Both the position numbers and the translations under genes were made by a program. Positions 57,737 to 64,000 of a DNA stretch of 64,000 nt are shown here, piece after piece; the stretch's first letter is position 1; every line of letters begins with the position of its first letter. Location: positions 1 to 64,000 of the forward strand of contig CAMVFZ010000007.1 of assembly GCA_947166905.1 (NCBI GenBank), given 5' to 3'. The notes under the pieces were generated by a model. It was not told the origin of the DNA. It made no database searches and was given only the letters and a program-made list of their open reading frames with translations. Source of the stretch: an uncultured Prevotellaceae bacterium (lineage in GTDB: Bacteria > Bacteroidota > Bacteroidia > Bacteroidales > UBA932).

Positions 57737-59746
57737 TTATTCCTCCTTCTCTTCGCAATAACGGCTGATTACTCCGTAGGCATCGGCAATACCAAGCTCG
57801 CCGGCAACTGAAAGGTCGTAGCAACCCTTTTCCTTATCCTTGAGATAGATCTGTATCAGGCCCCTGTTAAAGAAGGCGTTACCCATGGCCGGATAGAGCT
57901 TTATGGCCTCTGTATAGCTGTCGATGGCCTCTACCAGGCGGGATGACAGGCAGCGCAGGTTGCCAAGGTTGAAGTGCAGGTAGGGGAGGTCCGGCAATAT
58001 CTTTGCCGCTTCTTCCATATCCGCTATGGCATCGGTATAGTCGTACGTGTGGCTAATGCCTTCCTTAACCCTGGCGCGGGTTGTGCCGCGGTCGTCCATA
58101 GTAAGGGTCTGCACGTTGCTTTCTATGGATGACAGGAATTCTATCATTTCTGCGCGCAGTACTCCTCTGTTCATCAGGTAGAAGGCCTTGTAAAGCTGAC
58201 CGTATTTGTCTGATTCAGAGGTATTTCTGACGGCCTGGCTGTAATAGGTGAGCGCGGCGTTGAACTGGCGGGAAGACAGCTCATACAAGCCCCGCAGGAA
58301 TTCTCCCATTCCGGCCGGCGCTTTTTCTGCTGCCTCCGTAAGGTCCATATATGATATGGCGCTGCGCAGTGAGTCCTTGCTGGTGATTGCAACGGGTACG
58401 GGAACATCCCTCAGGAACTTTTCAAGCAGGGGATTCTCGTACTTCTGGGACAGGGCCACAAGGCCAAGATTTCTGTTGGGTGACAATACAAACTTATACA
58501 GCGGACGCAACCTTACGTCTATGTCGCGGTGCTGCAGAAGCTCGTCGTCGAAGTCCTTCTTGGCAAAGTCTGCGTCCAGTGACAGCAGGGAACTGTATTT
58601 CTTGGTGGTATCGGCAAAAGAGCCTTCGGCCGATGTGTTCTTTTCATGGTATTCCTTGATTTTGCGGCGGGCGGTCTCGTAGTCCGTTGCGGCCTTTGAA
58701 TACTCTCCCATCTGCCGTAGAGCATAAGAGCGGTTCATATAGGCTTTGGCAAAATCGGGATAAATGTCTATGGCCTTGTCGTAATCCTCTACTGCGTCTA
58801 TCCAGCGGCCCATTTGTATGAAATATGAGGCCCTGTTGTAGTATGCAAGCACGTTGCGGGGGTTGATGTTGATGACGCGGTCCATATCGCCCAGGGCCTT
58901 GTCATAATCGCCGATGCGGGCGTAGATTAGGCTTCGGTTGTACAGGGTGAGGGCGTTGCCTGGCTCATCCCGCAGAACGCGGTCAAGGTCTTTCATTGCA
59001 GAGTTATAATCGTCTGTCTCATAGTACATTATAGCTCTGTTAAAGTATGCGAAGGTAGAGGTGGTGTCAAGGGAAATGGCCTTGTCCATATCCTTGATTG
59101 CATCCTTGAGCTCTCCTTTTGCAGCCTTCAGGCGTCCGCGGCGGACGTAGCCTTCGGGTTCGAAGCGGTCCAGTTTGATGGCCTTGTTATAATCTGTAAG
59201 GGCCTTGGTGGTATCGCCCATGAACAGGTAGCTTGCACCCCTGTTAAGGAAGGCGGCCGGATCCTTGGGCTGTTTGCGGATGTACCAGTCGAAGTCTGCC
59301 ACGGCTTCAGTGAAACGCTGGGCCAGGAAGTAGGTAACGCCGCGGCTAAAGTATATGCCCTCGTAGCCGGGCCTTAGTGACAGGGCTGCGTCAAAGTCCC
59401 TTAGCGCAGATTCGTAATCTCCTGAGCGGCTGAATGTTATGGCCCTGTAGTGATAGCCGGAAGTGAATACTGGATTGAGTTTTACGGACTTGTCAAAGTC
59501 TTTCTGGGCGCCGCGAACGTCTCCCAGGTTGTACTTGGCTATGCCCCTGTAGAAAAAGGTCCAGTAGTCCGTACTGTCTATTCTTGCAAGTACGTTGAAG
59601 TTCTCTATAGACTGGGCGTACTTGCCGTCCGCCAAAGCCTGCCGTCCCCTCATGTAAAATACATCCCGGTCGTACTGCGCGCTCAAACTAAGCGCAGAAG
59701 CCAGAAAAATGACCGGAATTATCAAGTATTTTGAAAAAAAATTCAT
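57737..59746 (-). CDS. Exported tetratricopeptide-repeat protein
   Basis: 669 residues from ATG 59746 (a TTG 48 bp upstream also opens the frame but overlaps the promoter). Signal peptide MNFFSKYLIIPVIFLASALS then LSAQ. Residues of about 25-390 are around ten TPR units, many with A-YNRA-Y---G-Y--A--D-D-A consensus (for example AFLNRGASYLFMGDTTKALT, LTLYNRSLIYARIGDYDKAL). A linker of about 100 residues is followed by three more TPRs near the C-terminus (LHFNLGNLRCLSSRLVEAID). TPR scaffolds hold protein complexes together; partner unknown. Promoter at 59782-59790. Confidence 0.9.
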   Translation of the reverse strand: MNFFSKYLIIPVIFLASALSLSAQYDRDVFYMRGRQALADGKYAQSIENFNVLARIDSTDYWTFFYRGIAKYNLGDVRGAQKDFDKSVKLNPVFTSGYHYRAITFSRSGDYESALRDFDAALSLRPGYEGIYFSRGVTYFLAQRFTEAVADFDWYIRKQPKDPAAFLNRGASYLFMGDTTKALTDYNKAIKLDRFEPEGYVRRGRLKAAKGELKDAIKDMDKAISLDTTSTFAYFNRAIMYYETDDYNSAMKDLDRVLRDEPGNALTLYNRSLIYARIGDYDKALGDMDRVININPRNVLAYYNRASYFIQMGRWIDAVEDYDKAIDIYPDFAKAYMNRSYALRQMGEYSKAATDYETARRKIKEYHEKNTSAEGSFADTTKKYSSLLSLDADFAKKDFDDELLQHRDIDVRLRPLYKFVLSPNRNLGLVALSQKYENPLLEKFLRDVPVPVAITSKDSLRSAISYMDLTEAAEKAPAGMGEFLRGLYELSSRQFNAALTYYSQAVRNTSESDKYGQLYKAFYLMNRGVLRAEMIEFLSSIESNVQTLTMDDRGTTRARVKEGISHTYDYTDAIADMEEAAKILPDLPYLHFNLGNLRCLSSRLVEAIDSYTEAIKLYPAMGNAFFNRGLIQIYLKDKEKGCYDLSVAGELGIADAYGVISRYCEEKEE

Positions 59747-59781
59747 ATTCTGCCCGATTATCACTAATTTTGACGGATTAT

Positions 59782-59790
59782 GCAAAGATA
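59782..59790 (-). promoter_or_regulatory. Bacteroidota -7 box of the TPR-MBL operon
   Basis: Minus-strand TATCTTTGC, a full match, 36 bp before the ATG at 59746. No TTTG at standard spacing. Confidence 0.5.
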
Positions 59791-59800
59791 ACAAACAGTT

Positions 59801-60820
59801 TTGATTTTGTTTAAAAATATCAGCCTAATTGCATGCGTCGTTCTGACTGCTTTCTCTGTCCTCCCTTGCAACGCAAGGGAAATGCGGATCAATGTATCAG
59901 AAGAGGCGCGCGCAACGGTCACTGAGCAAAAACTGAGCCGCGATATCGGATTCCTGTCAGATTCTCTTTGCGCAGGCAGGGCAACAGGCACGAAAGGCGC
60001 GGTAGAAGCATCCTCCTGGATAGCCAGGCGCTTCTCGAATCTTGGCATGCAGCCTCTTGGAGGCTCTTTCATCCATAGTTTCAGCATTGCCAGCGCCGGT
60101 ACCGGCCGCAATGTTATTGCTTTAATGGATGGCAATGCCGATAATTCAAAAGGCTACATTTTGATTATGGCCAGCTATGACGGCCTGGGCGTGCGCGGCG
60201 GCAATATTTACCCCGGCGCAGACAGCAACGGTTCCGGAGTAGTTGCCATGCTTTCCCTGGCGGAGATGATGTCTGTCTGCAGGGATTTGGGCCGCGAATA
60301 CAGCTGCGGCGTTATATTTGCTGGCCTGGATGCAAAGTATCACAGTATGGCCGGCTCTTCCCACCTTTGGACAGAACTGTCCGGCGGAATGCTCAAGGCC
60401 GCCGATGGCCGCAGTATCGGGCCGAAGGATGTGAAAATGGTGCTGAACATAGACCAGGTGGGCAGTAGCCTGAGCCCTCTGAAATCCGGTCGCAAGGATT
60501 ATCTCATCCTGCTTACCGGCGGCATCGGCAAAACTGATATACAACAGGCCAATAAAAGCAAGGGAACTGCCCTTGATCTTGGCTTTGACTACTATGGCAG
60601 CGTGGATTTTACCAATGCTTTTTATCGCAAGGTAGGGGAGCAGAAGGTGTTTGTAGAGCATGGAATTCCGGCTGCGATGGCAACATCGGGCATAACAATG
60701 AACAATAATAAACTCTCGGATACAGTTGATAATCTGGACCTTCCGGTGCTTAAGAGAAGAATCTGGCTCCTTTGGAACTGGATGGAGCGTGTTGCGGAAG
60801 TCCTTCCCGGGAGAAGATAA
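59801..60820 (+). CDS. M28-family protein lacking catalytic residues (probable pseudopeptidase)
   Basis: 339 residues beginning with TTG: a stop codon at 59789-59791 lies just upstream and the only ATG options (59883 on) would cut off the signal peptide (ISLIACVVLTAFSVLPCNA), so a TTG start is likely. The fold is M28: LIMASYDGLGVRGG, YPGADSNGSGVVAMLSLAE, VIFAGLDAKYHSMAGSSHL, MVLNIDQVG and the C-terminal SGITMNNNKLSDT. Compared with active M28 enzymes the first zinc His (AHYD) is Ser125, the general-base/ligand Glu pair (GEE) is AKY (178-180), and the last His (DYHTP) is Asn303. Asp141 and Asp218 remain. A hydrolase role is therefore doubtful; it may bind peptides. The TPR gene diverges from it. 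Confidence 0.85.
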   Translation: MILFKNISLIACVVLTAFSVLPCNAREMRINVSEEARATVTEQKLSRDIGFLSDSLCAGRATGTKGAVEASSWIARRFSNLGMQPLGGSFIHSFSIASAGTGRNVIALMDGNADNSKGYILIMASYDGLGVRGGNIYPGADSNGSGVVAMLSLAEMMSVCRDLGREYSCGVIFAGLDAKYHSMAGSSHLWTELSGGMLKAADGRSIGPKDVKMVLNIDQVGSSLSPLKSGRKDYLILLTGGIGKTDIQQANKSKGTALDLGFDYYGSVDFTNAFYRKVGEQKVFVEHGIPAAMATSGITMNNNKLSDTVDNLDLPVLKRRIWLLWNWMERVAEVLPGRR

Positions 60821-60831
60821 ACGATATATTT

Positions 60832-62667
60832 ATGAAAGAATTCTGGAAAATACTTGTCAAATATGTAAGACCGTACGGTAAGTACCTGAGTTGGAGCGTA
60901 TTGCTGAATATGCTGTCCGCAATATTCAACGTATTCTCTTTCTCTCTGGTAATACCGATGCTGCAGATTCTCTTCAAGATCAACGAGGCTGTTTACACCT
61001 ACATCCCCTGGGGCGATGATGCATTCAGCTTCAAAGAGAAACTGGTCAACAATGCATATTATTCAGTTACGCAGCTGGTAGAATCGGCCGGCCCGTCCGC
61101 TACCTTGCTCATCCTTTGCGTCGCACTCTCTGTGATGACCCTTCTTAAGACTGCATGCTACTTTGGGTCATCGGCGGTTATGATTCCTATCCGTACCGGT
61201 GTGCTCAGGGATATGAGGATGCAGCTGTATAAGAAGATTCTTTCCCTGCCGCTCGGCTTCTTTTCACAGGAGCGCAGAGGCGACATCATAGCCCGTATGA
61301 CCGGCGATGTAAGCGAGGTTGAGAGCTCTATCATGAGCTCCCTTGACATGCTTATCAAGAATCCTATCCTTATTACCTTCTACTTTGCCACCCTGCTGTT
61401 TATCAGCTGGCAGCTCACCCTGTTCACTATCGCCGTAGTTCCGGTGATGGCCTGGATTATGGGAGTGATAGGTAAGCAGTTGAAGCGTAAATCATTACAG
61501 GTTCAGGAAATGTGGAGCGACACCATGTCGCAGGTAGAGGAAACCCTTGGCGGACTGCGCGTTATCAAGGCCTTCGTGGCAGAGAAGAAAATGACCGGAC
61601 GTTTTGCCGATACCACTGACTCCCTGCGTAGTAAATCCGCAAAAGTGGCTATCCGTCAGGCACTTGCGCACCCTATGAGTGAATTCCTGGGTACCGTGCT
61701 TATCGCAATAGTACTTTGGTTCGGCGGCACCCTTATCCTGGGAGACAAGGCTCCCATCGACGCTTCCACCTTCATCTTCTATATGGTGATTCTTTACAGC
61801 ATCCTCAACCCGTTGAAGGACTTCTCCAAGGCTACTTATGCGATTCCCAAGGGTCTGGCTTCCATGGAGAGAATCGACAAGATACTGGATGCAGAGAACC
61901 CTATCGCCGATCACCCTACTCCCAAGGAACTGGATGGCTTCAAGTCCGATATTACCTTCGAGGGTGTAAACTTCAGCTACGAGGATGGAAAGAAGATTCT
62001 TCAGGACATCAACTTTACGATAGAGAAGGGTAAGACCTTTGCCATTGTGGGTGAATCCGGTGCCGGAAAATCCACCCTGGTAGACCTTATTCCCCGATTC
62101 TACGACGTTACTTCCGGCGCTGTCAAGATTGACGGCACTGATATCAGGGAGCTGCGCACAGCAGACCTTCGCGGCCTCATCGGCTATGTGAACCAGGAGC
62201 CTATATTGTTCAACGATACCATATTCAACAATATCGCCTTTGGCGTGAAAGGTGCGACGATGGAGCAGGTTATAGAGGCTGCCAAGATTGCCAATGCACA
62301 TGAGTTCATAATGGAGAAGGAGGAAGGTTACAATACCAATATCGGTGACCGTGGAACCAAGCTTTCCGGTGGCCAGAGGCAGAGGCTTTCCATTGCCCGT
62401 GCAGTGCTTAAGAACCCTCCTATCCTTATTCTTGACGAGGCTACGGCTTCCCTGGATACAGAGTCTGAGCGTCTGGTACAGGAGGCTCTTGACAGGCTTA
62501 TGTCCAGCCGTACCACCATCGCAATCGCCCACAGGCTTTCTACAATCAAGAACTCAGACGAGATTCTGGTTATGAAGGAAGGCCATATCGTAGAGCGTGG
62601 ACGCCACGACCAGCTGATTGCCCAGAACGGCTATTACAAGAAACTTAACGACATGCAAAGCTTATAA
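60832..62667 (+). CDS. MsbA-like ABC exporter (permease and ATPase fused)
   Basis: 611 residues. Six hydrophobic segments in residues 1-330, then the ATPase with Walker A VGESGAGKSTLVD, Q-loop YVNQEPILFNDTI, signature KLSGGQRQRLSIARA, Walker B ILILDEATASLDT and H-loop IAHRLSTIK. MsbA-type exporters flip lipid A core or related lipids at the inner membrane; drug or lipid substrates cannot be told apart here. ATG 60832 is used; an earlier in-frame ATG lies inside the preceding gene. It starts 11 bp after the M28-family gene and its stop overlaps the ATG of the CBM9-like gene. Confidence 0.92.
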   Translation: MKEFWKILVKYVRPYGKYLSWSVLLNMLSAIFNVFSFSLVIPMLQILFKINEAVYTYIPWGDDAFSFKEKLVNNAYYSVTQLVESAGPSATLLILCVALSVMTLLKTACYFGSSAVMIPIRTGVLRDMRMQLYKKILSLPLGFFSQERRGDIIARMTGDVSEVESSIMSSLDMLIKNPILITFYFATLLFISWQLTLFTIAVVPVMAWIMGVIGKQLKRKSLQVQEMWSDTMSQVEETLGGLRVIKAFVAEKKMTGRFADTTDSLRSKSAKVAIRQALAHPMSEFLGTVLIAIVLWFGGTLILGDKAPIDASTFIFYMVILYSILNPLKDFSKATYAIPKGLASMERIDKILDAENPIADHPTPKELDGFKSDITFEGVNFSYEDGKKILQDINFTIEKGKTFAIVGESGAGKSTLVDLIPRFYDVTSGAVKIDGTDIRELRTADLRGLIGYVNQEPILFNDTIFNNIAFGVKGATMEQVIEAAKIANAHEFIMEKEEGYNTNIGDRGTKLSGGQRQRLSIARAVLKNPPILILDEATASLDTESERLVQEALDRLMSSRTTIAIAHRLSTIKNSDEILVMKEGHIVERGRHDQLIAQNGYYKKLNDMQSL

Positions 62668-63305
62668 TGAAGACTTTAGAGATTCCCTTCGTCCCTTCTT
62701 TGGAAACACTTGATTTCCAGGCACTTGATCTTACCCTTGAAGAGCAGGGCGTAAAGGCTGCCATAGACAGTGTAAACTGGCCGGACGCCTTCCCTTACAG
62801 GCCTGACTGCAATGTTACCCTGGCTCATGACGGGAAGAATATCGCCATGTTGTTCCATGTAAGAGGTCTGGACCTTCGTGCCATGGAAATGGAGGACAAT
62901 GGCAGTATGTGGGAAGACAGCTGCGTAGAGTTCTTTGTGCAGGACCCTTCAGGGGAGAAGTATTACAATTTTGAGCTTTCATGTGCCGGCCGTCTGCTTG
63001 CAGCGGAAGGCGCTAATAGGAATGACAGGCCGCGTAGGGGAGCGGAGGTGCTAAGCCGCGTACGCCGCTTTACAACCGTTGAGGGCGCTCCTTTCCAGAA
63101 GGATGGCGGCATCTACAGCTGGACTGCCGGTATGCTTATCCCGATGGATCTTTTTGGCGCCGCCGGGGTAAAGGAACTCCGTGCCAACTTCTACAAGTGC
63201 GGTGACAAAACTGCTCACGTGCACTTTGTATCGTGGAACCCCATCGACATTCCCAATCCGGACTTCCACAGGCCGGATTTCTTTGGCGAGCTAATCCTTA
63301 AGTAA
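62667..63305 (+). CDS. CBM9-like carbohydrate-binding protein without a signal peptide
   Basis: 212 residues. The fold is that of carbohydrate-binding family 9-like proteins: VTLAHDGKNIAMLFHVRG, SMWEDSCVEFFVQDP, YYNFELSCAGRLLAA, SWTAGMLIPMDLF and the closing FHRPDFFGELIL. It has no signal peptide, so it is probably cytoplasmic, which is odd for a CBM; free-standing CBM9-like proteins of this size are common in Bacteroidales and their role is unclear. Its ATG shares a base with the exporter stop codon (TAATG). Confidence 0.85.
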   Translation: MKTLEIPFVPSLETLDFQALDLTLEEQGVKAAIDSVNWPDAFPYRPDCNVTLAHDGKNIAMLFHVRGLDLRAMEMEDNGSMWEDSCVEFFVQDPSGEKYYNFELSCAGRLLAAEGANRNDRPRRGAEVLSRVRRFTTVEGAPFQKDGGIYSWTAGMLIPMDLFGAAGVKELRANFYKCGDKTAHVHFVSWNPIDIPNPDFHRPDFFGELILK

Positions 63306-63725
63306 ATGACGAATTCTAAAATAAGAAATTTTTACATAGTACTGCTTGTACTGTATCTGGGAGTTGTGGCGTGGCTGTGCTTCGGCACCTTCGACAATGC
63401 TCCGTCAATCCAGGAGTCGTTCCTGGGCATCCCTACGGATAAACTTGTTCATTTCTCTATGTTCCTGCCCTTCCCGATAATAGCCAGGGGGTTGTTCATC
63501 GGCATTACAAAGAAGCCTATTCATTCCCTGCTTCTTATATTGGGGCTCTTCCTTGTTGGCTGCGTTATAGCCGGGGGTACTGAGCTTGGCCAGGGACTTA
63601 CGGATTACAGATCCGCCGATCCCAAGGATTTCCTTGCGGATGGCATCGGTCTGGCTGTTGGAGCAATAGTGGCCCTGATACTTGACCTTAGGGCTGCATT
63701 CCGAAAGGTGAAACAAACTAACTAA
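63306..63725 (+). CDS. VanZ family membrane protein
   Basis: 139 residues with four hydrophobic segments. VanZ-like pattern: FYIVLLVLYLGVVAWLCFG, TDKLVHFSMFLPFPI, GGTELGQGLTDYRSADPKDF and FLADGIGLAVGAIVALIL. Teicoplanin-resistance VanZ and relatives are small membrane proteins of uncertain biochemical role, possibly acting on lipid-linked precursors. The ATG follows the CBM9-like stop without a gap. Confidence 0.9.
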   Translation: MTNSKIRNFYIVLLVLYLGVVAWLCFGTFDNAPSIQESFLGIPTDKLVHFSMFLPFPIIARGLFIGITKKPIHSLLLILGLFLVGCVIAGGTELGQGLTDYRSADPKDFLADGIGLAVGAIVALILDLRAAFRKVKQTN

Positions 63726-63729
63726 CATT

Positions 63730-64000
63730 ATGCACATAAAATTTCTTTCATCGGTAATCGTGGCTGCGGCGCTTTCTGTCGGTGCTTTCGCACAGAGCAG
63801 CATCGTTAAGGATTTCAAGCCCACCTGCGATTCCCTTACCACCTTGCTCAAGGAGAAAACGACCGTAAGGTCCATCCTTAGACTTAAATCGGTGGCTGTA
63901 AGGGGAAACAATCTGGATTTCCATTTTAACGAGAATCTTGCTGACTATGCTTGGCATAAGAGTGATGTCAAGTGGTTCAAGAAGCAGCTTGAAGAACTTC
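63730..64000 (+). CDS. 5' part of a secreted protein, cut by the window edge
   Basis: The first 90 codons are present. They give a signal peptide (MHIKFLSSVIVAAALSVGAF ending AQ) and a mature start IVKDFKPTCDSLTTLLKEKT followed by RSILRLKSVAVRGNNLDFHF and ENLADYAWHKSDVKWFKKQL. This recalls the N-terminal part of Bacteroidales secreted proteins annotated as amidase, xanthan lyase or golvesin-like, but the diagnostic domain would lie outside the window. It starts 4 bp after the VanZ gene. Confidence 0.75.
   Translation, partial: MHIKFLSSVIVAAALSVGAFAQSSIVKDFKPTCDSLTTLLKEKTTVRSILRLKSVAVRGNNLDFHFNENLADYAWHKSDVKWFKKQLEEL

Noticed and set aside
61495..62532. 345-codon open frame opposite the MsbA-like exporter
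   Set aside because: Antisense to conserved ATPase motifs; no independent support.
1..64000. CRISPR arrays, prophage, insertion sequences, rRNA genes
   Set aside because: I looked for spaced direct repeats, transposase or integrase signatures and rRNA landmarks on both strands and saw none; the only tandem repeats are inside coding genes.

Overview
The window looks like the chromosome of a member of the Bacteroidota, order Bacteroidales. The clues are repeated matches to the Bacteroidota promoter (TTTG, a spacer of about 20 bp, then TAnnTTTG) before many genes, a complete Na+-translocating NQR operon, a TonB-dependent receptor with a carboxypeptidase-regulatory-like plug extension, FimB/Mfa2-type fimbrial lipoproteins, DUF3822 next to rsmD, a DUF4421 protein, and a Sec-exported RHS giant of the Bacteroidota kind. 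I cannot name the genus; a gut or rumen lineage close to Rikenellaceae/Cryptobacteroides is only a guess. I see no phage, insertion sequence, integrase or CRISPR array. Layout, 1-16 kb: an FKBP lipoprotein and an NrnA-like DHH phosphoesterase (minus strand) diverge from an unknown membrane protein, DUF3822, rsmD and a dicarboxylate symporter. A Big2/beta-helix lipoprotein follows and converges, across a nested hairpin terminator, on a long minus-strand run: DUF389 transporter, tRNA-Asp, TonB receptor, secreted esterase, CstA, HerA-like ATPase and an outer-membrane barrel. 16-25 kb: uvrA leads into a cell-surface glycan locus with a glycosyltransferase, a Stealth phosphotransferase, three LicD proteins, a HisC-like PLP enzyme and a LicC-like nucleotidyltransferase. 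Together these read as a system that makes a CDP-activated phospho-compound and attaches it to glycans. 25-33 kb: two fimbrillin-type genes, then nqrABCDEF on the minus strand; NqrC carries an unusual Cys/His/Glu-rich C-terminal tail. 33-43.5 kb: a PcrA/UvrD helicase, a DUF6359-like lipoprotein, tRNA-Gly, a compact S24/S26 peptidase - PqqD-like - ABC exporter cassette, pdxA, rnhA, and the end of a dTDP-rhamnose/O-antigen set (rfbD, rfbC, flippase). 43.5-49 kb: secA with a palindrome-rich leader, a bactofilin, a DUF4421 outer-membrane protein and a five-repeat beta-flower protein. 49-57 kb: a 2301-residue Sec-exported RHS protein whose AT-rich tip has a JAB-like HSHP motif, translationally coupled to an AT-rich lipoprotein that could be its immunity partner, and preceded by a 345-bp structured non-coding region with a full promoter pointing away from RHS. 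57-64 kb: an MBL-fold hydrolase, a TPR lipid/periplasmic protein, an M28-family protein that has lost its catalytic residues, an MsbA-like exporter, a CBM9-like protein, a VanZ-like protein and the start of a secreted protein. The strongest candidates for something new are the RHS toxin pair with its structured upstream region, the three-gene peptidase/RRE/exporter cassette, the LicC-HisC-LicD locus, and the NqrC tail.
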